A stretch of 64,000 bases of DNA from Pseudomonadota bacterium (GTDB lineage Bacteria; Myxococcota_A; Polyangia; GCA-2747355): assembly GCA_016711215.1 (NCBI GenBank), contig JADJTL010000003.1:434001-498000 (forward strand). Reading direction: 5' to 3'. Positions 34,138 through 44,721 of the stretch are shown piece by piece (positions within the stretch are counted from its first letter, which is position 1; the number at the start of each line of letters is the position of its first letter). Below the pieces are notes generated by a model. The model had not been told where the DNA came from, did not search any database, and saw only the letters and a program-made list of their open reading frames with translations. The translations under genes and the position numbers were made by a program.

Positions 34138-35163
34138 ATGGCCGGGCTGTGGCCGATCGTCATCGCGACGGTGATCATGGCCCTCGCCTTCGACGTGATC
34201 AACGGCTTCCACGACGCGGCCAACTCGATCGCCACGGTCGTCTCGACGCGGGTCCTCACGCCGCGCGCTGCGGTGATCTGGGCGGCCTTCTTCAACTTCA
34301 TCGCGATGTTCGTCTTCGCGCCCCATGTCGCCTCGACGATCGCCAAGATCGTCGTCATCCGACCGGAGGATCCGCGCTTCGTGCTGGTCGTGCTGGCCGG
34401 CCTGATCGGCGCCATCGTCTGGGACCTGATCACCTGGTGGTGGGGCCTGCCGACGAGCTCCTCGCATGCGCTGATCGGCGGCTTCGCCGGCGCCGGCATC
34501 ACCTACGGCGGCTGGCAGGTGATTCGCTGGCATAAGCTGGTCGAGACGGTCACCTTCATTCCGCTGGCGCCGGTGATCGGCATGCTCGTCGGCTTCGCGA
34601 TCATGCTCGCCATCTTCTGGCTCTTCCGCCGCTGGCGACCCGACCGCGTCGATCGCCTGTTCCGGCGCGGCCAGCTCGTCTCGGCCGCGCTCTATTCGCT
34701 CGGCCACGGCGGCAACGACGCGCAGAAGACCATGGGCATCATCATGGCGCTGTTGATCGCGGCGGGCTTCATGCACCCCGACACCGAGCTCGCGCTGACG
34801 AATATCGAGACGCTCTGGATCATCCTCTCCTGCCACGCGGCGATGGCCATCGGCACCGCGCTCGGCGGCTGGCGCATCGTGCGCACGATGGGGATGAAGA
34901 TCACGCGCCTCAAGCCGGTCGGCGGCTTCTGCGCGGAGACGGCGGGCGCCTTCACGCTCTTTCTCGCCACGCACAGCGGCATTCCCGTCTCGACCACGCA
35001 CACGATCACCGGCGCGATCATCGGCGTCGGCGCGATGACCAAGCTCTCCGGCATCCGCTGGGGCGTGGCCGCGCGCATCGTCTGGGCCTGGGTGCTGACG
35101 ATCCCCGCCGCGGCCCTGGTGTCCTCGGTGACGATGAAGCTCTTCGAGCTGCTGCACGGCTAG
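34138..35163 (+). CDS. pit: PiT-family inorganic phosphate transporter
   Basis: A 341-residue low-affinity phosphate permease with about ten helices. The two inverted PiT signatures are visible: FDVINGFHDAANSIATVVSTRVL near the N-terminus and LGHGGNDAQKTMGII in the second half. It imports phosphate with protons or sodium, or as metal phosphate. It is translated directly behind the DUF47 partner. Its stop codon region is tandemly duplicated. Confidence 0.94.
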   Translation: MAGLWPIVIATVIMALAFDVINGFHDAANSIATVVSTRVLTPRAAVIWAAFFNFIAMFVFAPHVASTIAKIVVIRPEDPRFVLVVLAGLIGAIVWDLITWWWGLPTSSSHALIGGFAGAGITYGGWQVIRWHKLVETVTFIPLAPVIGMLVGFAIMLAIFWLFRRWRPDRVDRLFRRGQLVSAALYSLGHGGNDAQKTMGIIMALLIAAGFMHPDTELALTNIETLWIILSCHAAMAIGTALGGWRIVRTMGMKITRLKPVGGFCAETAGAFTLFLATHSGIPVSTTHTITGAIIGVGAMTKLSGIRWGVAARIVWAWVLTIPAAALVSSVTMKLFELLHG

Positions 35164-35195
35164 GCAGGTCGTCGCGCCTAGGCAGGTCGTCGCCC
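35160..35195 (+). repeat. 18-bp tandem duplication at the pit stop codon
   Basis: The unit CTAGGCAGGTCGTCGCGC occurs twice (35160-35177, 35178-35195; one mismatch). The first copy includes the pit stop TAG. Confidence 0.8.
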
Positions 35196-35212
35196 GGCCG
35201 AGCCCCGCGCGC

Positions 35213-36340
35213 TCAGCTCCGCCGCTGTCGCTTGGCGCGACCCCGCTTCTGTAGCCGATCGAAAAGCCCGACGTGGCGTGGGGCCAGGCCCTCCGCGCCG
35301 AGCTGCTCGGCCAGCTCGCGCAGCAGCTGCTCGGTCTTCTCCTCGACCTTGGCCGGCACCCCGATCGTCAGTCGGACCAGCTGGTCGCCGCGCCCCGAGC
35401 GGTGCAGGTGGGGCGCCCCCTGGCCGTGCAGCACGACCACCTCGCCGGGCTGCGTCCCCGGCTTGATCTGGATCTCGATCTCGCCCTCGACCACGGGCAC
35501 CTTCACCCGCCCACCGAGCACGGCCACGGGAAAGGTGATCGGCACCTCGACATAGAGGTTCGCGCCGTCGCGCTCGAGGTGCTGATGCGCGGCGACGTGC
35601 ATGTGGACATAGAGGTTGCCCGGCAGGCCCCCCGTCGGCGGCAGATCGCCCTTGCCGGAGAGGCGCAGCGTTTGACCGTCCTCGACACCCGCCGGAATCG
35701 AGACCTGCAGCGAATCGTCGACCTCCTGCAGGCCCGCGCCGCCGCAGGTCTTGCACGGGTCGCTGATTACGCTGCCCTCCCCGTGGCAGGTCGGACAGCC
35801 GGCGCTGATCATGAAGAAGCCCTGGGCGTGCATGACCTGGCCCTTGCCCCTGCAGGTCGGGCAGGTCGCCGGCCGCGTCCCGGGCGCCGCGCCGCTCCCG
35901 CGGCAGTCCGTACAGGGCTCGCGCCGCTGCACCTTCAGGTCCTTGCGACAGCCCTCGATCGCCTCGATGAAGCTCAGGTCGAGGTCGACCTCGCGGTCGG
36001 AGCCACGCGCGCGCTGCTGGCTCGCGCCGCCGAAGCCCATCCCGAACATGTCGCCGAAGATGTCGCGGAAGGAGGCGAAGACATCGTCGACGCTGTTGAA
36101 GCCGCCGAAGCCCGCGCGCCGCGGACCCTCGGGCCCGAAGCGATCATAGAGCTGACGCTTCTCGGGATCGGCGAGCACCTCGAAGGCGTTCGAGATCTCC
36201 TTGAAGCGCTCCTCGGCCTCCTTGTCGCCCGGATTGCGATCCGGGTGGTACTTGAGGGCCTGCTTGCGGTAGGCCTTCTTGACCTCGTCGGCCGCGGCCT
36301 CGCGTCCAACGCCCAGCAGCTCGTAATAGTCTGTTGCCAT
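35213..36340 (-). CDS. dnaJ: Chaperone DnaJ
   Basis: A 375-residue type I J-protein that stimulates DnaK. Domains: J-domain with the HPD motif (KYHPDRNPG, about 31-39), a Gly/Phe-rich linker, the zinc region with four CxxCxGxG repeats (CTDCRGSG, CPTCRGKG, CPTCHGEG, CKTCGGAG), and the C-terminal client-binding domains. Length is normal. The ATG at 36340 is fixed by the J-domain start. It is divergent from the small gene at 36503, and a divergent promoter pair lies between. Confidence 0.95.
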   Translation of the reverse strand: MATDYYELLGVGREAAADEVKKAYRKQALKYHPDRNPGDKEAEERFKEISNAFEVLADPEKRQLYDRFGPEGPRRAGFGGFNSVDDVFASFRDIFGDMFGMGFGGASQQRARGSDREVDLDLSFIEAIEGCRKDLKVQRREPCTDCRGSGAAPGTRPATCPTCRGKGQVMHAQGFFMISAGCPTCHGEGSVISDPCKTCGGAGLQEVDDSLQVSIPAGVEDGQTLRLSGKGDLPPTGGLPGNLYVHMHVAAHQHLERDGANLYVEVPITFPVAVLGGRVKVPVVEGEIEIQIKPGTQPGEVVVLHGQGAPHLHRSGRGDQLVRLTIGVPAKVEEKTEQLLRELAEQLGAEGLAPRHVGLFDRLQKRGRAKRQRRS

Positions 36341-36398
36341 CTTGATTCTTTGTGTAGGAGACCGCCGAGCGGTCGAGGGGCGGCGCCAGCGAGCGCGG

Positions 36399-36427
36399 AA
36401 GGTATGCACCGCGACCGGGTGTGTCAA
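36399..36427 (-). promoter_or_regulatory. Candidate sigma-70 promoter for dnaJ
   Basis: On the minus strand: TTGACA (36427-36422), a 17-bp spacer, then TACCTT (36404-36399). The -35 is perfect and the -10 keeps T1, A2 and T6. It lies about 60 bp upstream of the dnaJ start. Confidence 0.5.
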
Positions 36428-36440
36428 GGCGCGAGCGGGC

Positions 36441-36469
36441 TTGACAGCGCGCGCGGGGACCCGTAAGAG
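36441..36469 (+). promoter_or_regulatory. Candidate sigma-70 promoter for the 36503-39355 operon
   Basis: TTGACA (36441-36446), a 17-bp spacer and TAAGAG (36464-36469). It starts 13 bp from the opposing -35 box, giving a back-to-back pair with the dnaJ promoter. The next start codon, at 36503, is about 34 bp downstream. Confidence 0.45.
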
Positions 36470-36502
36470 CTGATCTCTACTGGCCAATGGAGTCCCGCTG
36501 CC

Positions 36503-36679
36503 ATGCCTGCACGACCCGAGCTCCTCTATGACAAGCGCCTGACCGACCGCTTCATCCAGCGCGGCGATCTGTCGCGAGAAGATCTACGCAAGCACCTCGC
36601 CGCCTTGCCGGACGTCGCGGGCAAGGGAGAACCGCTCCCGCCGCCCGGCGAGGCGCCCCAGGCCCCCGCCGCCGACTAG
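36503..36679 (+). CDS. Small protein of unknown function upstream of the DUF1844 gene
   Basis: A 58-residue frame beginning MPARPELLYDKRLTDRFIQR. The first 40 residues are charged and look helical (two short amphipathic stretches); the last 18 are Pro/Ala-rich. It has a plausible promoter, sits 25 bp before the DUF1844 gene, and has the codon bias of its neighbours, which favours a real gene. No function is known to me. Confidence 0.55.
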   Translation: MPARPELLYDKRLTDRFIQRGDLSREDLRKHLAALPDVAGKGEPLPPPGEAPQAPAAD

Positions 36680-36704
36680 CCCGCGAGCCAATGGAACGAG
36701 CCCG

Positions 36705-37091
36705 ATGAGCGACGATCCTAGCTTCACGATTCGGGATAGGCGTCATTCCGCCGACGACGCTGATCGGGTCAACGATCGGACCGACGATTGGGCCGACGAT
36801 CGGGTCGACGATCGGGCCGACGCGAGCGCGCCGGGGGCCGGCCCCGCGCTCCCCGCGGTCGATTTCTCGACCTTCCTGCTCTCCCTCGGCACCTCGGCCC
36901 TGGTCCACCTGGGCGAGGCGCCGACGCCGGAGGATCAGCTTCAGCGTAATCTGCCGCTGGCCCAGCAGGTGATCGACATCCTCGCGCTGATCAGCACCAA
37001 GACCCGGGGCAACCTCGACGCCGACGAGGCCAAGCTGCTCGAGGAGCTCCTCTACGACCTGCGCCTGCGCTACGTCAACGCCGCGCGCTGA
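36705..37091 (+). CDS. DUF1844 domain protein
   Basis: A 128-residue protein. The C-terminal 80 residues are the DUF1844 domain, with FSTFLLSLGTSALVHLGEAP and LPLAQQVIDILALISTKTRGNL. The function of the family is unknown. The N-terminal 45 residues are acidic and low in complexity: a 12-bp DNA repeat encodes five tetrapeptides of the form D-R-x-D. It is followed within 6 bp by the helicase gene. Confidence 0.85.
   Translation: MSDDPSFTIRDRRHSADDADRVNDRTDDWADDRVDDRADASAPGAGPALPAVDFSTFLLSLGTSALVHLGEAPTPEDQLQRNLPLAQQVIDILALISTKTRGNLDADEAKLLEELLYDLRLRYVNAAR
36760..36819 (+). repeat. Five 12-bp tandem repeats within the DUF1844 gene
   Basis: Imperfect copies of ACGATCGGGCCG starting at 36760, 36772, 36784, 36796 and 36808. 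They are in frame and encode DRVN, DRTD, DWAD, DRVD and DRAD. Copy number changes would alter only the disordered N-terminus. Confidence 0.8.
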
Positions 37092-37096
37092 CGCTC

Positions 37097-39355
<2,259 letters not shown>

Positions 39356-39394
39356 GCGACCCGCCCTCGGGGCCCCCCGCGCGGCGCGCCGGGC

Positions 39395-41245
39395 TCAGAC
39401 CAGCTCGACCACGGCCACCAGCGGACCAAGGGCGATCTTGTCGCCAGCGTTGAGCGCCTGTCGGGCGCTCAGCGGGCTATCGTTGACCCGCAGGACACCG
39501 GCCGCGCTTTGACCCGGATCGATGGTGAAGCCCTCGGCGCCACGCACGATGCGCGCCGCCGTGCCGGCGACGGTCCTGGGGCCAAGGGTCAGCGCGTGAT
39601 CGAGCGCCAGGCCCTCCCCGACCTCGACCTGCACCGTCTGGCCGCCGAGGTTGACCACCAGCCGCGCCTCGCGCAGCAGCGCCACCGTCGGCGCCACGGC
39701 GCGCCGCGCCCGCGGCACCTCCCCGACGGCCCCCTCGGGCGGCCGCGCGACCTCCTGAATCGTCACGCGCGGCGCATGACGCGCGCCGCGCGCCGCCGGC
39801 TCGCGGGCCGTCGGATCCGGCTCCACCGTGAACCTCAGCTCATAGGGTCCCACCCGCACCAGGTCGCCGCTCTGCAGCACGGTCGGCGCATCGACGCGCT
39901 GCAGGTTGAGGAAGGTGCCGTTGGCGCTCTTCAGGTCCTCGAGCCAGTAGCTCGCCTCGCGCCGCCAGACGCGGGCATGGCGCCGCGAGACGCGGCCGTC
40001 AGAAAGCGCCAGCTCGCCGCCGCGCCCGATCACCAGCTCGTCGGCGAGCATCACGCTGCGCTCGCCCTCTTCCCCTGGCAGTAGCTGCAGGCGGCCCCAT
40101 TGCCGCTGGTGACGCGGGGCCGTCGTCGCGTTGCCAGCGTCGTCGCTCGGCGCTCCGGCGCGTGCCGGCGCGGCGGCCTGCTGCTCGCTCGAGATCAGCG
40201 AGTGTTCGTGGGTCACGAAGTCCTCACCCTTCATCGGGTCCGCCGGCCGCGCCTCGGCACGCCGGCGCGCCGGCGCCGTCGTGACCTGTGCCTCGTCCGC
40301 CAGCGCGTCGCTGACCAGCTCGCCGAGCTGGCGGGCCACGAAATGCGGATCACGCTGATGCAGCGCTTCGGCGAGCGCGGCGCCGAGCTCGGTCGCCGTC
40401 TGATAGCGCTGCGCCGGATCGCGGGCGACCGCCTTGAGCACCAAGGGGTCGAAGTCCGCGCCCAGCGCCGGCTGGGCCGCGGAGGGCGCCGGGATCTCGG
40501 CGCGCCGCACCTGTTGCAGCAGCTTGATCGGATCGCTCTCGAGATAGAGCGAGCGGCCCGTCAGGGCCTCGTAGAGCACGACGCCGGCGCTGAAGATGTC
40601 GCTGCGCGCGTCGACTTTTTCGCCCCAGGCCTGCTCGGGCGACATGTAGCCCAGCTTGCCCTTGAGCGCCCCGGCGCGCGTCTGGCTGGTGATGTTGACC
40701 ACCTTGGCGATGCCGAAGTCGGCGATCTTCACCTCCCCATAGCGCGAGAGCAGGATGTTCTGCGGGCTGATGTCGCGGTGGATCACCCCCGGCGGATGAC
40801 CCGAGGGCGCGCCCGGTCCGTGCGCGTAGGCCAGACCGCTGGCAACCGCCTGGGTGATGTAGAGCGCCGCCGCGACCGGCAGCATGCGCTGTCGCGCGCT
40901 GCAGCGGCGCAGCAACTGGAAGAAGTCAGCGCCGTCGACGTACTCCATCGCGATCAGGTAGGTGCCGTCGATCAGGGCGAGATCGAAGATCTTGAGGATG
41001 TTGGCGTGAGTCAGGCCGACGGCGATCTTGGCCTCGGCGACCAACATCCGCGTGAAGGCGGCATCGCGGGCCAGCTCGGGCAGGATGACCTTCAGCGCGA
41101 CCTGCTTCTCGAAGCCCGCCAGGCCGCGCATCCGCGCGAGATAGATCTCCGCCATGCCACCGCTGGCGATCAGGCGCTCGATGAAATAGGGACCGAGCGC
41201 CGTTTGCAGCGGCAGGCTCGAGTGAGACGGGCGTCCGGTGGGCAT
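39395..41245 (-). CDS. Ser/Thr protein kinase with FHA domain
   Basis: A 616-residue soluble Hanks-type kinase. Kinase domain (about 18-290): glycine loop ERLIASGGMAEIYLAR, Lys in QVALKVI, catalytic loop HRDISPQN with Ser for the usual Lys, DFG in IADFGIAK, and GYMSPEQ. After a polar linker come a canonical FHA domain (about 400-475: VIGRGGELALSDGRVSRRHA, SANGTFLN) and a second, degenerate FHA-like C-terminal domain. No membrane helix. FHA binds phosphothreonine, so it may bind its own autophosphorylated linker or partners. The HRDISP form is frequent in myxobacterial kinases. Confidence 0.9.
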   Translation of the reverse strand: MPTGRPSHSSLPLQTALGPYFIERLIASGGMAEIYLARMRGLAGFEKQVALKVILPELARDAAFTRMLVAEAKIAVGLTHANILKIFDLALIDGTYLIAMEYVDGADFFQLLRRCSARQRMLPVAAALYITQAVASGLAYAHGPGAPSGHPPGVIHRDISPQNILLSRYGEVKIADFGIAKVVNITSQTRAGALKGKLGYMSPEQAWGEKVDARSDIFSAGVVLYEALTGRSLYLESDPIKLLQQVRRAEIPAPSAAQPALGADFDPLVLKAVARDPAQRYQTATELGAALAEALHQRDPHFVARQLGELVSDALADEAQVTTAPARRRAEARPADPMKGEDFVTHEHSLISSEQQAAAPARAGAPSDDAGNATTAPRHQRQWGRLQLLPGEEGERSVMLADELVIGRGGELALSDGRVSRRHARVWRREASYWLEDLKSANGTFLNLQRVDAPTVLQSGDLVRVGPYELRFTVEPDPTAREPAARGARHAPRVTIQEVARPPEGAVGEVPRARRAVAPTVALLREARLVVNLGGQTVQVEVGEGLALDHALTLGPRTVAGTAARIVRGAEGFTIDPGQSAAGVLRVNDSPLSARQALNAGDKIALGPLVAVVELV

Positions 41246-41295
41246 GCCCGCCTAGTATCGGCCAGTGCGCCCGACAGGTCCAGCCGCGGGCTGGC

Positions 41296-43164
41296 TCAAC
41301 GCAGCGCGTCGAGCGAGACCTCGAAGACGGCGACGGGCTGGGTCAGCCTCGCGCGCTCGAGCACCTCCGGATGCAGCTCGCCGATCGACCCGACCGCGCG
41401 CCGCTCGCTGCCCCGCTGCGCGACCGCCCGGGCGCCGCGACCGGCGATGAAACAAGGCGTCGCGTCGGGCTCGGTGACGAGCGCCCAGCCCAGCTCGCGC
41501 AGCAGCGCCTCGCAGGTCGAGCGCAGCTCGGCGTAGTCCGCCCGTGGGCCGCAGCTCGCGGCCGCGACCCTGCGCGTCTCGAGCGCCCCCGTCTCGAGCG
41601 CCGCGACGCAGCGCGAGACCTTCCCGACCTCGAAGATCCGCTGCGGCATCGCGTGGTCGGTGTTGGCGCTGAGGGTATCGATCAGGCCCGGGATCAGCGA
41701 GGTGCGCAGCATCGTCTGCTCGTGACTGATCGGATTGGCGAGCAAGATGCGCTCGGGATCGACGGGCAGGCGCAGGGCCTCGTACTGCTGCGCCTCGGAG
41801 GAGAGCAGCAGGGTCAGCACCTCGAAGTATCCGAGCCCCTGCAGCGCCTGGCGCGCCTGCGCAGCGCTGCGCTCGATCGGCTGCTCGCTGCCCGCGGTCA
41901 TGGCGACGGTGAGCCGGGGCACGATGTTGTGGTAGCCGTAGGCGATCGCCGCGTCCTCGATCAGATCGACCGGGTGCAGGATGTCGTTGCGGTAGGCCGG
42001 GACCTCCACCTCGAGCGCCGTGACCTCGGGCGAGCCCGCCTGCCCGGCGGCAGCGCCGGCGGCAGCCACACGATGCCCCATCCGCCGCAGCAGCCCGGCC
42101 AGCGTCGCGGCGTCCAGCGCGACCCCGATGCGGCGCGCGGCCAGCGCCACATCGAGCATGACCCGCTGCGGCGTGAGGTCCGGCGTGACGACGCTGCGAC
42201 CCTGATAATCGATCGTCACCTGCTCCAGCGTCAGCGCCGGGCCGCCCAGCTCGCCCAGGCTCGTGACCATGATGTTCAGCGCGCGGTTGATCAGGCGCTC
42301 GTCGGTGCCGGTGACGTCGATGACGAAGTTGCGCGTCGCCCGCGTCACCCGCGTCGGCTCGCTGTTGATGATCGGCGGCAGGCTCAGCACCTGCCCGGCG
42401 CCGTCGCAGAGCAGCGGGTAGCGCGCGCGCCCCTCGAGCAACCAGGCATAGGCGCGGCCCTTCGGATGCTCAGCGAGAATCGCCCGCGGCGTCAGCGCGC
42501 TGGCGGGCGCCGCCACGTCATAGCCGAGCGGGATGAAGCGCAGCTCGTCCGGCCCGACGGTGCGATAGACCAGCCCGCTCGCGTCGAGCGTATCGAGGTC
42601 GTAGACGCCGATCGAGGCGTGCTTGCGATCGCGACCGAGCGCCCAATGCAGGTTCTCCTGCAGCTTCATCACCGTCTTGATCAGGTCGTTGTCGAGCGCC
42701 AGGCCACGCACGACCGCGCAGGCGATGAAGGGCCGGTGGCTCTCCGGCTGCGCCACGCTCGGGTCGACGCGCACGCGCAGTCGCGGCGGCGCCAGCGTAT
42801 AGCGCGCCGGCTCCTCGCTCTCGCCGAGGTAGTGCCGCAGCACCCGCGCCAAGCCGCCGGGCTCGAACATGTCCGGCCGCACGGCGAGCAGCTCCATCCG
42901 GATCACCTCGGTCGTCCCCAGCGCGCTGAGCAGGGCCGGCAGCGCGCGGAAGTCGGCCCCGCAGCGATCGCAGAGCACGGGCGGATGCTCGGTCTCGGTG
43001 ATCTCGAGGATGTTGTCGCAGCGGCTGCAGCCGAAGCGTCGCAGCGTCGCATAGCCCTCGACGTCGCAGCCGAGCTGTTGCAGCTGCTCGACGAGCTGCT
43101 GCGGCTCGAGCGGCGTGGCCACCCGCTGCCGCAGCAGGTGCAGCGGAATTCCGATTACCGGCAT
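41296..43164 (-). CDS. pheT: Phenylalanyl-tRNA synthetase beta subunit, archaeal/eukaryotic type
   Basis: A 622-residue PheRS beta chain, far shorter than the roughly 800-residue bacterial form and without the N-terminal EMAP-like or C-terminal anticodon-binding (FDX-ACB) domain. It starts with the archaeal-type MPVIGIPLHLLRQRV and has the B3/4 editing domain, a B5 domain and a catalytic-like core. Residues about 45-72 hold a CxxC...CxxC zinc-ribbon-like insert (CSRC, then CDRC) that I do not know from archaeal PheT. The gene overlaps pheS by 10 bp. Confidence 0.88.
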   Translation of the reverse strand: MPVIGIPLHLLRQRVATPLEPQQLVEQLQQLGCDVEGYATLRRFGCSRCDNILEITETEHPPVLCDRCGADFRALPALLSALGTTEVIRMELLAVRPDMFEPGGLARVLRHYLGESEEPARYTLAPPRLRVRVDPSVAQPESHRPFIACAVVRGLALDNDLIKTVMKLQENLHWALGRDRKHASIGVYDLDTLDASGLVYRTVGPDELRFIPLGYDVAAPASALTPRAILAEHPKGRAYAWLLEGRARYPLLCDGAGQVLSLPPIINSEPTRVTRATRNFVIDVTGTDERLINRALNIMVTSLGELGGPALTLEQVTIDYQGRSVVTPDLTPQRVMLDVALAARRIGVALDAATLAGLLRRMGHRVAAAGAAAGQAGSPEVTALEVEVPAYRNDILHPVDLIEDAAIAYGYHNIVPRLTVAMTAGSEQPIERSAAQARQALQGLGYFEVLTLLLSSEAQQYEALRLPVDPERILLANPISHEQTMLRTSLIPGLIDTLSANTDHAMPQRIFEVGKVSRCVAALETGALETRRVAAASCGPRADYAELRSTCEALLRELGWALVTEPDATPCFIAGRGARAVAQRGSERRAVGSIGELHPEVLERARLTQPVAVFEVSLDALR

Positions 43165-44687
43165 AGCGCCGCCTCCTCGAGCCAGGCCAGCCGCGCACGG
43201 TAGAGCTCGCCGATGCTGGCGACGCCATAGCGGAACATCGCCAGGCGCTCGAGGCCGAGGCCCCAGGCCAGCACGGGCGCCTGGCAGCCCAGCGGCTGCG
43301 TGACCTCGGGACGAAAGATCCCGGCGCCGCCCATCTCGACCCAATCCTGCTTCGACTCGAGCCAGACGAAGACCTCGACGCTCGGCTCCGTATAGGGGAA
43401 GAAGCCCGGCCGGAACTGGAAGCGCTCGAAGCCCATCTTGCGATAGAAGGCCTGCAAGGTGCCGAGCAGGGTGGCGAAGCTCGCCTGCTCGTCGACGATG
43501 ATGCCGTCGACCTGGTGGAAGACGGGCAGATGCTTGTAATCCACCGTCTCGCGGCGAAACACCGGACCGACGCAGAAGACCTTGCGCGGCGCGCGCGGGT
43601 CGGCGGCGAGCGCGCGGATCGTCGCCGCGGTGGTATGCGTGCGCAGCAGCGGACGCCGCGCCAGCTCGGGATCCCAGCGGTAGCGCCAGCCGATCGAGCC
43701 GCTCTCGCCGCCGTCCTCGTGGGTGCGCGCGACCCTGCGCACCAGCGCCTCCTCGGGCAGGGCGCAGCGCGCCGGCGCCGCCACGTAGAAGGTGTCTTGC
43801 ATGTCACGCGCGGGATGGTCCTGCGGCGAGAAGAGCGCGTCGAAGTCCCAGAACGCCGACTCGACGAAGGCGCTGTCGATCTCGTCGAAGCCGAGCTCGA
43901 GGAAGACGCGCCGCGTCTGCTCGAAGATCCGCACCAGCGGATGCGACTTGCCGGGGTGCAGCGCCGGCCCGGGCAGCGTCACGTCGTAGGGCCGCAGCTC
44001 GACCTCGCGCCAGCCGCCGTTGCGCAAGAGCTCGGCGTTGAGCTGGTTGATCGCCGAGCGCGCCGCGATCCCGCGCGTGACCAGCGCGCGTCCCGCTGCC
44101 GCCAACGCCACGCGGCGGGTCGTGCGCTCGCGCTCCTCGAGCAGCCCGCTGCGGCCCTCGAGCAGGCGCCGCGCCGCCGCGAAGTCGATTCCGCGCGCGC
44201 GCAGCGCCTCTTCGGTCGCAGTGCCCAGCTCGACCAGCGCCGCCAGCAGGGCCTCGTCCGCCGCGGGCGGCGCGCTGAGGGCCGCGCGGCCCGCCGCGCA
44301 TAGCGCCAGCGCGGGTCCTTGTTGCTCGGCCCAACCCCGATGCTTGAGCCAGCGCAGCGCCTGACCGACCTCTTTCTGCGGCAGGCCCGTCTGCTCGGGC
44401 AGGGATTGCAGCGTCGCCTGGCCGCCCGCGCGCGCCAGCGCCTCGATCACCGCGCGCTCCGGCAAGGGGCGCCCGACCAGCGCCTTGCCCTTGGCACCGA
44501 GCTTGAGCTCGAGATAGCGCTCCTCCTCGACCGCGACCTCGCCCGCCAGCGCGCGCGTCAGACAGACCGCGGCGACCTGCGCCTGATCGAGGCCGAGGCG
44601 CAGCGCCAGCGCGTCGATCGCCACGGGCTCCGTCGTCGCGGCGAGCGCGCTCAGCACGCGGTAGTCGAGCTCGGGAAGCTGCACCAT
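43155..44687 (-). CDS. pheS: Phenylalanyl-tRNA synthetase alpha subunit, archaeal/eukaryotic type
   Basis: A 510-residue PheRS alpha chain; bacterial ones are about 330-350. The extra N-terminal 200 residues contain winged-helix-like DNA-binding-fold modules (LDYRVLSALAATTEPVAIDA...) as in archaeal and human alpha subunits, in place of the bacterial coiled coil. The class II core shows motif 2 (LLRTHTTAATIRAL) and motif 3 (LAWGLGLERLAMFRYG). The ATG at 44687 is preferred over GTG 44696 because a GGAG site lies 10 nt before it. Operon argS-pheS-pheT. Confidence 0.9.
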   Translation of the reverse strand: MVQLPELDYRVLSALAATTEPVAIDALALRLGLDQAQVAAVCLTRALAGEVAVEEERYLELKLGAKGKALVGRPLPERAVIEALARAGGQATLQSLPEQTGLPQKEVGQALRWLKHRGWAEQQGPALALCAAGRAALSAPPAADEALLAALVELGTATEEALRARGIDFAAARRLLEGRSGLLEERERTTRRVALAAAGRALVTRGIAARSAINQLNAELLRNGGWREVELRPYDVTLPGPALHPGKSHPLVRIFEQTRRVFLELGFDEIDSAFVESAFWDFDALFSPQDHPARDMQDTFYVAAPARCALPEEALVRRVARTHEDGGESGSIGWRYRWDPELARRPLLRTHTTAATIRALAADPRAPRKVFCVGPVFRRETVDYKHLPVFHQVDGIIVDEQASFATLLGTLQAFYRKMGFERFQFRPGFFPYTEPSVEVFVWLESKQDWVEMGGAGIFRPEVTQPLGCQAPVLAWGLGLERLAMFRYGVASIGELYRARLAWLEEAALCR

Positions 44688-44721
44688 CGCAAGCACACTC
44701 CTTGGGCAGCGCGGCGCCGCG

